From Burkholderiales bacterium (lineage in GTDB: Bacteria; Pseudomonadota; Gammaproteobacteria; Burkholderiales; Usitatibacteraceae), in contig JANYBL010000058.1 in assembly GCA_025360815.1 (NCBI GenBank), forward strand, positions 1 through 64,000: a DNA stretch of 64,000 nucleotides. Reading direction: 5' to 3'. Every line of letters begins with the position of its first letter. Position 1 is the first letter of the stretch. The notes below the pieces were generated by a model. That model was not told where the DNA came from. It saw only the letters and a program-made list of their open reading frames with translations, and ran no database searches. The position numbers were made by a program, and so were the translations under genes. Below, piece by piece: positions 50,427 through 61,466 of the stretch.

Positions 50427-50825
50427 CTATCGACGTGCAGCCAACCAGCCAATCGTCAGACCAATGGCGGCACCAACGCCGGCACCAATGGCCACTGACT
50501 GCCAAGGCTTATCGTGAACGTAGGTGTCGGTCGTGTCGGCAACCTGCTTTGCCGCGTCGCGACCTTTTTGTTGCAACGTAATCGCCGAATCAGCCATGGC
50601 AGTAACATAGCTCGACAAGCGTTCTGCCGCGGCGGCCAGCTCGGCTTTGCCGGATGATTTTGCCGATTCGATTAACTGGTGCATGTCAGTTTTGATTGCA
50701 TCGCTCGCATCCGATGCTGTTTCACGCATTTGTTGCGCAGCAGCGCTCAGATCGTTTTTGACTTCGCCAATTGTATTGGTTGCCTTTGCGCGGAGTTGAT
50801 CTAAATTGTTGGTGGTTGCATTCAT
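50427..50825 (-). CDS. DUF883 family (YqjD/ElaB-like) protein
   Basis: MNATTNNLDQLRAKATNTIGEVKNDLSAAAQQ...TDTYVHDKPWQSVAIGAGVGAAIGLTIGWLAARR. Confidence 0.93.
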   Translation of the reverse strand: MNATTNNLDQLRAKATNTIGEVKNDLSAAAQQMRETASDASDAIKTDMHQLIESAKSSGKAELAAAAERLSSYVTAMADSAITLQQKGRDAAKQVADTTDTYVHDKPWQSVAIGAGVGAAIGLTIGWLAARR

Positions 50826-50952
50826 GATGATTCCTTTAGTTGTAAATCAGACTAAAAATAGTTTGCTTAAAGTAGGACTGCTCTTTATTGAACGTCGGTT
50901 GCAACGCGCTGAAGTACGGAGCTGCGGAAATAACAATATAAAAAATCGCCGT

Positions 50953-51441
50953 CTATACTTTTTTTGCCACGATGTTATTTTTAACCTCCTTCACACCTTT
51001 AACGGAAGCTGCAATTCGTCCTGCGCGCAGTCGTGCTGCCTCGTTGGGTGCCAAGCCATTCAACGTCACCACACCGAGCTTCACATCTACGTCGATTTTA
51101 AAGACGCTCAGTTCGGTGTCTTTTAGTAAGTCAGCATTGATTGAGCCATGAATGGCACCGTCGGAAATAATGTCTCCTGCTTTTTCGGCAGTTGCGCTTG
51201 TGCTTGCCGAAATTGACGATGCCGCTTTGGATACCGCTGCACCAGCCTTATCTATTTCTGCCCCCACCTTTGCGCTGGCGACGGCAACGTTTTCATTTGA
51301 CTTGTCAATGGCGCTATCGAGCTTTTGGCCGACGGTTTTACCAGAATCTGTTTGCCGTTCACAGGCAACGAGGGTTACTGTGCCCATAATCGCGACAATC
51401 GCCATCGGCAAAACAAAAAATGTTGATTTAAAATTATTCAA
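50953..51441 (-). CDS. BON-domain lipoprotein
   Basis: VTLVACERQTDSG; GAIHGSINADLLKDTELSVFKIDVDVKLGVVTLNGLAPNEAARLRAGRIAASVKGVKEVKNNIVAKKV. Confidence 0.92.
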   Translation of the reverse strand: MNNFKSTFFVLPMAIVAIMGTVTLVACERQTDSGKTVGQKLDSAIDKSNENVAVASAKVGAEIDKAGAAVSKAASSISASTSATAEKAGDIISDGAIHGSINADLLKDTELSVFKIDVDVKLGVVTLNGLAPNEAARLRAGRIAASVKGVKEVKNNIVAKKV

Positions 51442-51815
51442 GATACGTTCCTCTCATGATTGCGTTGGTTACTGTGGCGGTGGTGTTATAAATGAATCGT
51501 CCGCGTGAATCGTATTTAAATTAAATCCAAATGCTCGTTATTGGGTGAGAAAGTTAGACGGAAAACACATGTGAATATGATTCCACGAGGGGCCGTGCTT
51601 CAGTGTCAGCATGTTTGGTGAAGCGTTGTAGGAAGATGCTGACGATACTGATGGGCGAAAGCGCGGCGCTTTCAAAAGTGACAAAGAAGTGACCTAGGAG
51701 TAGCAAGGGAATCCTTGCTGTTAAACCCGTTCTACACCGCTTCTTAGTTTTACGCTGTCTTCTGACAACAGCGGTGGGTCGATGGCGACAGGTTGTTTCG
51801 ATTACGCGTCTCAAC

Positions 51816-52506
51816 ATGAATTTTTGTGCGAACAACGGAGAAATTATTGAAAGCACGATCGCAGCCACGATTGAAGTTGGTCAGCAATGTCATACAGACA
51901 GAATCATTGCAGGCCGATTCGGGACCAAAGCTCAAGCCGACATAATTGCGCAACAAATTTTGCTCTATGTGGCTGATCACGACGTATCCATCTCCCACAA
52001 TAACCCGCCCGGGCAGCATGGGTTATCGGTGTTTGGACATGAAGCTGAGATAACCAGTACCGTTTTTTGGCCGGGCCGCATTATTAAGACGCCAACAATC
52101 AACGTAAATCATGCACGCGCGATCGCTACGCAAAAAGATAATGGTGAAACTGCTGGGCTTGCACAGAAGTTCGGTGTCCAAGGTGCTGCTGCAGTGGCAA
52201 GTTTTGTAATCGGTGCAACTGCGGGACCGATTGTGGCGCTGGAGGGCGCATTTGGCTGCGTAGATGATGCGATGGCAACGATGACCATTCAACACATGGC
52301 CCAGCAGAACGTCAGGGGGCGTTATTCTGGCCGTGCGCATAGCGCACCCAGCCAATGAATTCGGAGTGATTCTAGACTTGGAGAAAGCGGGTGCGGCAGA
52401 TATCGAGTGGGCCGACGGCGAATGGCGTGACGGTGGTTGGGCTGACTTCAATCCGATGAAATCGCCTAATTTGGTAGCGCTTGGTGAGCATCTTGGCCAT
52501 CGTTAG
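51816..52506 (+). pseudogene. conserved glycine-rich family gene ('IAGRF...NPPGQH...WRDGxWADFNP'), frameshifted
   Basis: Frame 1 TDRIIAGRFGTKAQADIIAQQILLYVADHDVSISHNNPPGQHG...; after G5 at 52315-52319 the family C-terminus continues in another frame: GVILAVRIAHPANEFGVILDLEKAGAADIEWADGEWRDGGWADFNPMKSPNLVALGEHLGHR*. Confidence 0.75.
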
Positions 52507-53003
52507 GCGAAACAGTCCAGAACGCCTCGCGAGTGGTTTTTCGACCAAAAGCGCGCCTACTGTCGTGAAAACGCTGCGCGGGCGGTATGGTAGAGGCGTC
52601 TAAAATTAACGGCAGGTAGCATCCTCTCGCCCGTTCGCGGGTGATCGCGCAACGGGTGGCACGGAGCAGGCACTGGCACAAAGTTGAAATTAAATTTGAA
52701 ACCACGTCGGCGCTGGTCGCGGCGGGGCAGGATTTGCATTTGGAATGCTATTAACCCCTATCTTTGCGCCAATGGCACTATGTGGTGCGATGTTATGGCC
52801 ATTCAATTGCCAGTCAATTGCCAGTCAATGTGGTGTTCCTCGCGGGATGGTCTGGTAACATCACTATCTTCGAAGACGGCGCTTTTGCCTCCGTTTTTTG
52901 CCGCTTGAGTCTCAATCATTGATCGTATGAGCAATTTTTGCAGTCGCCGGCAGTCCACATATTTTTGTACCTATTTATGACGTTAATCGCGCTTTCGACC
53001 GAT

Positions 53004-53723
53004 ATGGTCAGCAACACCACAAACCGCATAAATGTTCCGGTGATTGCCATTGACGGCCCGACCGCGTCGGGCAAGGGCACTGTGGCAGCACGGTTAGCGG
53101 ATGCCTTGGGCTTCCATTATTTGGATTCGGGTGCACTTTATCGGCTAACCGGACTGGCGGCAAGGCGGCAGGCGATTGATTTATCTGCGGGGAGAGAAAT
53201 TGCGGATATCACCTGGCGGCTTGATATCCGCTTTCAGGGAGATAAAATTTTTCTCGCTGGCGAAGATGTGAGCGACGAGATTCGTGGCGAAGCAGCCGGG
53301 CAAAATGCTTCCGTGGTGGCCGCCCATCCGGCGGTTCGCGAGGCGCTGCTCGCGCGGCAACGGCAGTTTCGCGAGGCGCCTGGCTTGGTATGTGACGGGC
53401 GGGATATGGGCTCGGTTATTTTCCCGGATGCGGCGCTCAAGGTTTTTCTCACTGCGAGCGTGGAAGCGCGTGCCGAAAGACGCACTAAGCAGTTGAAACA
53501 AAAAGGAATCTCTGCAATAATAGACGACGTTGTAGCGGAATTACGCATCCGGGATGAGCGAGATTGCAATCGCCCCGTTGCGCCACTTCAGTGTCAAGCA
53601 GACGCGCAACTACTTGATACAACTGAGATTTCTGCTGGTATGGCAGTCGAAAAAATCTTAGGCTGGTATAAAACAGCAATTTATAACCGTGACTTAGCTT
53701 CAAACACGCGAGTAGATGCCTGA
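53004..53723 (+). CDS. cmk: cytidylate kinase
   Basis: VPVIAIDGPTASGKGTVAARLADALGFHYLDSGALYRL, GLVCDGRDMGSVIFPDAALKVFLTASVEARAERR. Confidence 0.96.
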   Translation: MVSNTTNRINVPVIAIDGPTASGKGTVAARLADALGFHYLDSGALYRLTGLAARRQAIDLSAGREIADITWRLDIRFQGDKIFLAGEDVSDEIRGEAAGQNASVVAAHPAVREALLARQRQFREAPGLVCDGRDMGSVIFPDAALKVFLTASVEARAERRTKQLKQKGISAIIDDVVAELRIRDERDCNRPVAPLQCQADAQLLDTTEISAGMAVEKILGWYKTAIYNRDLASNTRVDA

Positions 53724-53880
53724 TTGCAAAGTGTTTTTTACAATCGTAATGTAGATTTATTAGCAAATTTAATGTTGTTTCGTGCCGGATTTCACATGAA
53801 ATACCGGTTTTGTATAACGTGTTCTACCCCGATCTTAAGTGGTAGGAGACATTAACCCTCCCGAAAGTGTTTTCTTTCTT

Positions 53881-55608
53881 ATGTCCGCAACCCAAACCGC
53901 AGTAGCTTCTGCAATTAAAACGATGCCCCCGATGGATTCATTCGCTGCTCTATTTGAAGAAAGCGAAACTCGCCAAGAGATGCGGGTTGGCGAAATGATT
54001 ACCGCCGAAGTTGTGTCTGTTGACCAAAATATCGTCGTTGTGAACGCCGGCCTCAAATCTGAGTCCGTGATTCCCGTCGAAGAATTCAAAAACGATAAAG
54101 GCGAGCTTGAAGTTAAAGTTGGCGATTTCGTCACAGTAGCGATTGAGCAAATCGATGATGGCTACGGTGCTACCAAATTATCGCGTGATCGAGCGAAAAA
54201 GCTCTCCGCATGGCACGATCTGGATGTCGCGCTCGACAAGGGCACGATCATCACTGGAATGGTTTCGGGCAAAGTAAAAGGCGGCTTGACTGTGATGGTC
54301 AATGGTATCCGCGCTTTCTTGCCGGGCTCGTTGGTGGATACGCGTCCGATCAAAGACACCTCTGCATTTGAAGGTAAGGAACTGGAATTTAAAGTCATCA
54401 AGCTCGATAAAAAACGTAACAACGTGGTCGTTTCGCGTCGTGCGGTGATGGAAGCTTCAGCCGGCGCGGATCGCGCAGCGTTGATGCAAACACTGAAAGA
54501 AGGCTCCATCGTTAAGGGCGTGGTTAAGAACATCACAGACTACGGCGCGTTCGTTGATTTGGGCGGTATTGATGGCTTGTTGCACATCACTGACTTGGCG
54601 TGGCGTCGCGTGAAGCACCCATCCGAAGTATTGACGGTTGGTGATGAAGTTGAAGCGAAAATCTTGAAGTTCGATCAAGAGAAAAATCGCGTGTCGCTCG
54701 GCATGAAGCAGTTGGGCGATGATCCTTGGATGGGCTTGGCACGTCGCTACCCACAGGGTACGCGTCTGTTCGGCAAAGTGACCAATCTGACTGACTACGG
54801 CTCATTCATTGAGATCGAAGCCGGTATCGAAGGTCTGGTACACGTTTCCGAAATGGATTGGACGAATAAAAACGTACACCCCGCTAAAGTCGTCTCGTTG
54901 GGCGACGAAGTTGAAGTCATGATCTTGGAAATTGATGAAGAACGTCGTCGTATTTCGCTCGGCATGAAGCAGTGCAAACCGAATCCATGGGACGAGTTCT
55001 CGATGTCGCAGAAGAAGGGCGAGCGCGTTAAAGGCATTATCAAATCGATCACCGACTTCGGTGTGTTTATTGGCTTACCAGGCAATATCGATGGTTTGGT
55101 GCATTTGTCTGATTTGTCTTGGAATCTGCCCGGCGAAGAAGCGGTCAAGAATTTCAAGAAAGGTGACGAACTTGAAGCCGTTGTTTTGGCCATTGACGTT
55201 GAGCGTGAGCGTATTTCACTTGGCTTGAAGCAAATGGACGATGATCCTTTTAATAACTACGTTGGCATTAACGACAAAGGTGCATTGGTCAAGGGTACTG
55301 TTAAAGCAATTGATGCTAAAGGCGCAACCATTGCGCTGTCGGGCGAGATCGAAGGCTATTTGCGTGCGTCCGAAATTTCACGTGAGCGTGTGGAAGATAT
55401 TCGCACCCATTTGAAAGAAGGCGATGAAATCGAAGCCGTGATTGTCAACGTTGACCGCAAGACACGCTCGATCAATTTGTCGATCAAAGCAAAAGATTCA
55501 GCCGACGAAAAAGATGCCATGAAAAAGATGGTTGATGATTCGCCGAACAACGCCGGCACAACCAACTTGGGTGCGCTGCTAAAAGCCAAACTCAAGCAGG
55601 GCGAATAA
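53881..55608 (+). CDS. rpsA: 30S ribosomal protein S1
   Basis: [31 protein letters not shown]; repeated S1 motifs ([30 protein letters not shown] etc.). Confidence 0.98.
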   Translation: MSATQTAVASAIKTMPPMDSFAALFEESETRQEMRVGEMITAEVVSVDQNIVVVNAGLKSESVIPVEEFKNDKGELEVKVGDFVTVAIEQIDDGYGATKLSRDRAKKLSAWHDLDVALDKGTIITGMVSGKVKGGLTVMVNGIRAFLPGSLVDTRPIKDTSAFEGKELEFKVIKLDKKRNNVVVSRRAVMEASAGADRAALMQTLKEGSIVKGVVKNITDYGAFVDLGGIDGLLHITDLAWRRVKHPSEVLTVGDEVEAKILKFDQEKNRVSLGMKQLGDDPWMGLARRYPQGTRLFGKVTNLTDYGSFIEIEAGIEGLVHVSEMDWTNKNVHPAKVVSLGDEVEVMILEIDEERRRISLGMKQCKPNPWDEFSMSQKKGERVKGIIKSITDFGVFIGLPGNIDGLVHLSDLSWNLPGEEAVKNFKKGDELEAVVLAIDVERERISLGLKQMDDDPFNNYVGINDKGALVKGTVKAIDAKGATIALSGEIEGYLRASEISRERVEDIRTHLKEGDEIEAVIVNVDRKTRSINLSIKAKDSADEKDAMKKMVDDSPNNAGTTNLGALLKAKLKQGE

Positions 55609-55830
55609 AACTGTTTTGGCACTATTTGTGCCGCCGTTTTTGTGTTGCGTTAAAGTAGAAAAAGAAATCGCATTCAGGGTGGTTGCGAGAGGATGAGGTA
55701 AGCACTGGAAGGGCTTGGGTTGGCGACAATCCTGCCTCTTCCAATGATATTTTCCAGCCATTGCTGAATGACGATTGTTTTGGTTGAAAACCCACCATTA
55801 TTTGAATATTGGATGTCCCACTTGAAATCC

Positions 55831-56172
55831 ATGACGAAGTCCGAGCTGATCGAAATCTTGTCGGCGCGCCATAGCCAATTGGCACCGAAAGACGCGGAGC
55901 TCGCGGTGAAAACAATGCTAGATGCGATGTCGCATACCTTAGCTCAAGGTGATCGTATCGAGATTCGCGGCTTTGGCAGCTTTGGCCTAAATTATCGGCC
56001 GCCTCGCACGGGACGCAACCCCAAGACGGGTGAAAAAGTGCAGGTCCCTAAGAAATATGTTCCGCATTTCAAGGCAGGCAAAGAGTTGCGCGAGCGCGTC
56101 GACTCGTTGGTGTTTGAAGACGATGTGCTGATATCGCCGGTTAAACAGCCGATGCGAGCCTCGGGTGACTGA
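55831..56172 (+). CDS. ihfB: integration host factor subunit beta
   Basis: [90 protein letters not shown]. Confidence 0.97.
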   Translation: MTKSELIEILSARHSQLAPKDAELAVKTMLDAMSHTLAQGDRIEIRGFGSFGLNYRPPRTGRNPKTGEKVQVPKKYVPHFKAGKELRERVDSLVFEDDVLISPVKQPMRASGD

Positions 56173-56201
56173 TCAGGTGCACCGCGCAATCACGGTAGAA
56201 C

Positions 56202-56233
56202 AGCCAGACGTGGCAACACCTCTGGCTTTTTTT
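56202..56233 (+). terminator. rho-independent terminator after ihfB
   Basis: AGCCAGA-N12-TCTGGCT then T-run. Confidence 0.8.
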
Positions 56234-56395
56234 CGTCCGAAACTTGTTGTTCCTATTTCTAGCTTAAAAATCTCCCAATGAACTGCAACGGAAAATTCGT
56301 TCACTGCATTGAGGGCAAGACTGCCATTACAATAGTGGGTGTATCAGTTTTGCCTCGATTTCATATTTTGCCAACGCAACTGCGGATAAATTGAC

Positions 56396-56749
56396 ATGCG
56401 AATTTTGATCTGGTTTTTACGCGCAGTGATTGTCGTTTTGCTACTCTGGTTTGCTGTTAAAAACGTCGACTCGGTCACGCTGCGCGGCTATCTTGACTAC
56501 AGCGTCACCGCGCCACTTGCGCTCATTGTGCTCGCCTTTTTTGGTGGCGGTTTGCTGCTGGGGTTGTTAGCATCGTTGCTAACTATTTTTCGCCTCAAAC
56601 GTGAAGTACGAAAACTCAATCGCGCCCTACAACATAAAACCCGCGAGGATGTTGAACATCTCCCGCCGTTAGCGAATAAAAATATAACCAATGCAAGCCC
56701 CAACGCAGTGCTTGCGGCGGCACCACAGTCAATGAATCCGACATCGTGA
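56396..56749 (+). CDS. lapA: LapA-domain membrane protein
   Basis: MRILIWFLRAVIVVLLLWFAVKNVDSVTLRGY; upstream of lapB. Confidence 0.88.
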   Translation: MRILIWFLRAVIVVLLLWFAVKNVDSVTLRGYLDYSVTAPLALIVLAFFGGGLLLGLLASLLTIFRLKREVRKLNRALQHKTREDVEHLPPLANKNITNASPNAVLAAAPQSMNPTS

Positions 56750-56786
56750 TCGTGCCTCTATTGTCTAATCGACCGGTGCCGAAAAT

Positions 56787-58091
56787 ATGCCGCTAGATTG
56801 GGGATGGGGTCCATGGCTGCTGCTTGGCGCCCTCGCGTTTTTTGCGGCGGGCTGGATAGCGGCGCGGTTTGATGTTCGCCAGCTCCTGCGTGAGTCCAAA
56901 GTGCTACCGCAGTCCTATTTCCGAGGACTCAATTTTCTGCTGAATGAACAGCAGGACAAAGCGATTGAGGCCTTTATCGAGGCCACCAATGCGAACCCGG
57001 AAGCGATAGAGCTGCAGTTCGCATTGGGTAGCCTGTTTCGGCGACGCGGCGAAGTGGATCGCTCGATCCGTGTGCACCAATCGCTCTCGGAGCGAAGCGA
57101 TATTAATGCTGAGCAACGGGTGACAGCCTTAATCGAGTTGTCGATGGACTATCAAAAATCCGGGCTACTCGATTACGCCGAAAAGATACTTTCCGACATC
57201 GGTGCTAAGGGCTCCGGCACCGTACCGCAACAGGCCCAAACATTAAAGCTGTTGCTTGATATCTACGTGCAAGAAAACGATTGGAAAAAAGCGATTGATG
57301 TTGCCGAGCAGCTCATCGCGGGGCTCGCTGGCGATGCCAGTAAATTGCGGCAACACAAAGCAATGACGAAAGAAATTGCACACTATTATTGCGAGTTAGC
57401 CGCCGATGAATATGCGAAAGCGTCGGCTAAAAGTCATGGCCAAATCCAAGCCCAAAATCAATCCGAAGACTATGCACTAGCAGAACGGGCGCTCAGTGCC
57501 GCACTGAACACCGACCCGCAATGTGTGCGTGTTCACCTGATGCGCGGCGAGTGGTTGCAAGCGGCGGGACAACATGAAGCCGCCATCGCTGAATGGCAAA
57601 AAATCGAAGTGCAGGATCCAACCTACCTCGGTTTAATGGCCGAAAAATTATTGGCAAGCTACGATGCTTTGGGACGCGGTGCAGAAGGGTTGGCACACCT
57701 GCGCGAGTTGCAACGCCAATATGCCGCGCTAGATTTACTGAATGCGATTTTTACCGCGACCATGGCCAGCGCGGGACCGCAGGCAGCTTATGAATTGGTC
57801 AAAGAAGATTTGCGCACCAATCCGACACTGGTAGGCTTGGATCGTTTGCTGGAAGCGCAAATTTTAGCGGCGCCAGATGATCGAAAAAAAGATCTGACGA
57901 TGCTAAAGGCGCTTGTACACTCGCATTCAAGCCGATTGGCGGTTTATTTGTGCAAGCAATGCGGATTCAAGGCAAAGCAATTTTATTGGCACTGTCCGGC
58001 ATGTGGTGGCTGGGAGACTTTCCCGCCACGTCGGACGGCAGAATATGATTCAGCAGAACGACATTTGGCAAGATCGCATGTGGAAGGTTGA
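56787..58091 (+). CDS. lapB: lipopolysaccharide assembly protein LapB (TPR)
   Basis: SYFRGLNFLLNEQQDKAIEAFIEATNANPEAIELQFALGSLFRRRGEVDRSIRVHQSL; C-terminal YLCKQCGFKAKQFYWHCPACGGWETFPPRR. Confidence 0.95.
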   Translation: MPLDWGWGPWLLLGALAFFAAGWIAARFDVRQLLRESKVLPQSYFRGLNFLLNEQQDKAIEAFIEATNANPEAIELQFALGSLFRRRGEVDRSIRVHQSLSERSDINAEQRVTALIELSMDYQKSGLLDYAEKILSDIGAKGSGTVPQQAQTLKLLLDIYVQENDWKKAIDVAEQLIAGLAGDASKLRQHKAMTKEIAHYYCELAADEYAKASAKSHGQIQAQNQSEDYALAERALSAALNTDPQCVRVHLMRGEWLQAAGQHEAAIAEWQKIEVQDPTYLGLMAEKLLASYDALGRGAEGLAHLRELQRQYAALDLLNAIFTATMASAGPQAAYELVKEDLRTNPTLVGLDRLLEAQILAAPDDRKKDLTMLKALVHSHSSRLAVYLCKQCGFKAKQFYWHCPACGGWETFPPRRTAEYDSAERHLARSHVEG

Positions 58092-58319
58092 TCAATTGTA
58101 GACGTAGCTTCACCGGCGAAGCAGTGACAAGGCGAAAAATTCGCTTTGTATTTCTGGCCGTCGCTATTGCGGAACCAGCATTTCTTCATCACCGTTACGG
58201 CCTATAAATCAATCACGCTTAAGCTCACTCTCACTCAATCTCGCTCGACCTTACTCTCACTGCAGCTTACCCAATTGCTCGCACTCCACGGATACCTCAA
58301 TGAACAGAGAAAACCAAAA

Positions 58320-59051
58320 ATGACTGACAAACCCATTATCGTTGCCCTCGATTTCGACAGCGCTGCCGCCGCCTTGGCGCTGGCTTCACGACTTGATCCG
58401 GCGCTGTGCCGTCTTAAGGTGGGCAAGGAGCTTCACACGGCGGCAGGCCCGCAAATCGTTGACGCATTGATGAAACAAGGTTTTGATATCTTTCTCGATC
58501 TGAAATTCCACGACATTCCCAACACCGTCGGCAGCGCCTGCAAAGTGGCCGCCAGTCAAGGTGTTTGGATGATGAATGTGCATGCGTCAGGTGGGGAAAA
58601 AATGATGGCAGCGGCTCGTGAGGCGGTGGACTCGGTGACTGCAGCGGCCGGCAAAAAATCGTTGTTGATCGGCGTCACCGTTCTCACCAGCGTTTCGCAG
58701 GAAGATTTTAGTAGGATGGGCTTTGGCTTTGAGGGTGATCTAAAAGCAGCGGTTGGTTTTTTTGGAGAATTGGCTTATGACGCGCATTTAGACGGTGTTG
58801 TTTGCTCGGCACAAGACCTTGATATATTCAAATGGAAGCGCAAAGAATTTTTACGGGTCACGCCTGGAATCCGCTTGGCGGGTGATGCGGCAGGTGATCA
58901 ATCACGTATCGCTGCACCTGCTGATGCCATTAAAATGGGGGCCAGCTATCTGGTGATTGGTCGCAGCATCACTGGCGCAAAAGACCCAATCGCCACGCTT
59001 CAACAAATAAATCACGAACTTTCATTAATTGAACAGAAAGCGACAGTATGA
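58320..59051 (+). CDS. pyrF: orotidine 5'-phosphate decarboxylase
   Basis: [69 protein letters not shown]. Confidence 0.96.
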   Translation: MTDKPIIVALDFDSAAAALALASRLDPALCRLKVGKELHTAAGPQIVDALMKQGFDIFLDLKFHDIPNTVGSACKVAASQGVWMMNVHASGGEKMMAAAREAVDSVTAAAGKKSLLIGVTVLTSVSQEDFSRMGFGFEGDLKAAVGFFGELAYDAHLDGVVCSAQDLDIFKWKRKEFLRVTPGIRLAGDAAGDQSRIAAPADAIKMGASYLVIGRSITGAKDPIATLQQINHELSLIEQKATV

Positions 59052-60379
59052 AAATCACGATCATAGGCACTGGTTACGTTGGCTTGGTGACAGGCGCTTG
59101 CTTGGCGGATGTTGGCAATAAGGTGCTCTGCCTCGATTTGGATCAACGAAAAATTGATATTTTGAAATCCGGCGGTATCCCGATTTACGAACCCGGCTTG
59201 AAAGAAATTGTTGCCAACAATATTGCCGCTGGTCGTCTCACGTTCACGACTGATGTCGCCGAAAGCGTTGCGTGGGGCGACGTACAATTTATCGCTGTCG
59301 GCACGCCGCCGGGCGAAGATGGCTCGGCAGATTTGCAGTATGTCGTGGCAGCTGCCCGCAATATTGGACGTCACATGACATCCGAAAAAATTGTAATTGA
59401 TAAATCGACTGTGCCGGTTGGAACTGCAGACAAGGTGCGAGCCGCGATTGCGGAAGAATTGAAATCACGCTCTCAAGCTGCCAAATTTTCTGTTGTTTCG
59501 AACCCTGAGTTTTTGAAAGAGGGCGCAGCGGTAGAAGATTTCATGCGGCCAGATCGAATTGTCATCGGTGCGGACGACGATGCCACCATCGAGACCATGC
59601 GCAAGCTTTACGGTCCATTCCAGCGCAATCATGACCGCCTGATGGTCATGGACATCCGCTCGGCTGAACTCACCAAATACGCGGCAAATGCGATGTTAGC
59701 GACTAGGATTTCGTTCATGAACGAGCTGGCGCTGCTCGCTGAAAAATTAGGCGCCGATATTGAATCTGTTCGCAAAGGCATGGGCTCCGATCCGCGCATT
59801 GGCTACCACTTTTTATATCCAGGCATAGGCTATGGCGGATCGTGCTTCCCAAAGGATGTACAGGCGCTTATTCGCACCGGTCAATCGGCTGGTATGGAGT
59901 TGAAGCTACTCGAAGCAGTAGAGCGGGTGAACTACGCGCAAAAACATGTCTTGAGCGAAAAAATCGTCAAGCGTTTCGGATCCGAGTTGAGCGGCAAAAC
60001 CATTGCGCTTTGGGGCCTGTCGTTCAAACCCAACACCGATGATATGCGTGAAGCGCCAAGCCTTGTGTTGATCGATGACCTGACCAAACGCGGCGCGAAA
60101 ATTGTTGCGTTTGATCCGGTCGCGATGAGCGAAGCAAAGCATACGCTCGATGCGAACCCAAATGTCTCGTTCGCAACCGATGCAATGGCGGCGTTGCAAG
60201 GTGCCGACGCCTTGGCGATAGCCACCGAATGGAAAAATTTCCGCGCGCCGGATTTTAACGCGATGAAGGCAGCGTTAAAGACGCCCATTGTGTTCGATGG
60301 CCGCAACCTTTATGAGCCGGAAACCATGGCTGAACTTGGCATTAACTACTACCCTATCGGCCGCAAACAGGCAGTCTAA
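59048..60379 (+). CDS. ugd: UDP-glucose 6-dehydrogenase
   Basis: [50 protein letters not shown] overlap with pyrF. Confidence 0.97.
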   Translation: MKITIIGTGYVGLVTGACLADVGNKVLCLDLDQRKIDILKSGGIPIYEPGLKEIVANNIAAGRLTFTTDVAESVAWGDVQFIAVGTPPGEDGSADLQYVVAAARNIGRHMTSEKIVIDKSTVPVGTADKVRAAIAEELKSRSQAAKFSVVSNPEFLKEGAAVEDFMRPDRIVIGADDDATIETMRKLYGPFQRNHDRLMVMDIRSAELTKYAANAMLATRISFMNELALLAEKLGADIESVRKGMGSDPRIGYHFLYPGIGYGGSCFPKDVQALIRTGQSAGMELKLLEAVERVNYAQKHVLSEKIVKRFGSELSGKTIALWGLSFKPNTDDMREAPSLVLIDDLTKRGAKIVAFDPVAMSEAKHTLDANPNVSFATDAMAALQGADALAIATEWKNFRAPDFNAMKAALKTPIVFDGRNLYEPETMAELGINYYPIGRKQAV

Positions 60380-60382
60380 CGA

Positions 60383-61327
60383 ATGGCCATTGCAAAACTC
60401 TCGCTCCCAGATTGTAAAAATGCCCGCGTCTTAGTGGTTGGCGATGTCATGCTTGACCGCTATTGGTTCGGTGATGTCGATCGCATCTCGCCGGAAGCGC
60501 CGGTACCGATTGTGCATGTGCAGCGCACCGAAGAGCGCCCTGGCGGGGCCGCCAACGTAGCGCGCAACGTGGCGGCGATGGGCGGGCAGGCAATCTTGCT
60601 ATCCGTGGTGGGCGACGACGAAGCAGGACGCTCACTCAGCGCATTGCTCGAGATAGAAAACGTCAAAACGTTATTCCACAAAGACGCACAGCTACCAACC
60701 ACCGTCAAGCTCCGGGTGATTGGCCGACAGCAACAGTTGATGCGCATTGATTTTGAAACCTTGCCGTCCCGCGAAGTCTTGGAGGACAAGCTCGGTGATT
60801 TTGAATCACTGATGGATTCCGTCGATGTTGTCATTTTGTCGGACTACGGCAAAGGGGGGTTAACCCATGTCAGCAAAATGATAGAAGTCGCCAAATCCCA
60901 CGGTAAACGGGTGTTGATTGATCCCAAAGGGGATGATTACGAAAAGTATGCCGGTGCGACGCTGCTCACGCCTAATCGCAGCGAATTTCGGCAGGTCGTC
61001 GGTCGCTGGAAGGATGAAACAGAGCTTGCTGCCAAAGCTGCGCAGCTCCGCGAAAAACTGCAGCTCGATGCCTTGCTGGTGACACGTTCTGAAGAAGGGA
61101 TGTCACTCTTTACGAGCCAAGCGTCTACCCACGAACCCACCCAAGCGCGCGAGGTTTATGATGTTTCCGGCGCGGGCGATACTGTTATTGCCACACTGGG
61201 CTTGATGCTCGCCGCTGGCGCGAGCATGAGCGACGCGATGCGAATGGCGAATCGTGCGGCGGGCGTGGTGGTGGGCAAGTTAGGTACGGCTACGGTCACG
61301 CGGGCGGAATTGTTGGCGGCGTTATAA
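60383..61327 (+). CDS. rfaE1: D-glycero-beta-D-manno-heptose-7-phosphate kinase (RfaE/HldE domain I)
   Basis: VLVVGDVMLDRYWFGDVDRISPEAPVPIVHV, RPGGAANVARNVAAMGG, VYDVSGAGDTVIATLGLMLAAGAS; no nucleotidyltransferase domain. Confidence 0.95.
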   Translation: MAIAKLSLPDCKNARVLVVGDVMLDRYWFGDVDRISPEAPVPIVHVQRTEERPGGAANVARNVAAMGGQAILLSVVGDDEAGRSLSALLEIENVKTLFHKDAQLPTTVKLRVIGRQQQLMRIDFETLPSREVLEDKLGDFESLMDSVDVVILSDYGKGGLTHVSKMIEVAKSHGKRVLIDPKGDDYEKYAGATLLTPNRSEFRQVVGRWKDETELAAKAAQLREKLQLDALLVTRSEEGMSLFTSQASTHEPTQAREVYDVSGAGDTVIATLGLMLAAGASMSDAMRMANRAAGVVVGKLGTATVTRAELLAAL

Positions 61328-61402
61328 TTCACCGTGAGCTACCGTTGGCAATCTGTACCCATTAAACAATCAAATTTAAATACGACAGCCTGAGCCACTT
61401 CC

Positions 61403-61438
61403 CAGCCATAATTGGCTCAAAATGCCCGCCAATAGTCG
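61403..61438 (+). repeat. dispersed intergenic repeat, copy B (36 nt), just upstream of rfaD
   Basis: CAGCCATAATTGGCTCAAAATGCCCGCCAATAGTCG, 30/36 identical to 40025-40060. Confidence 0.6.
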
Positions 61439-61466
61439 CGTTTTAAACCTTAATTGATCGAAAATT

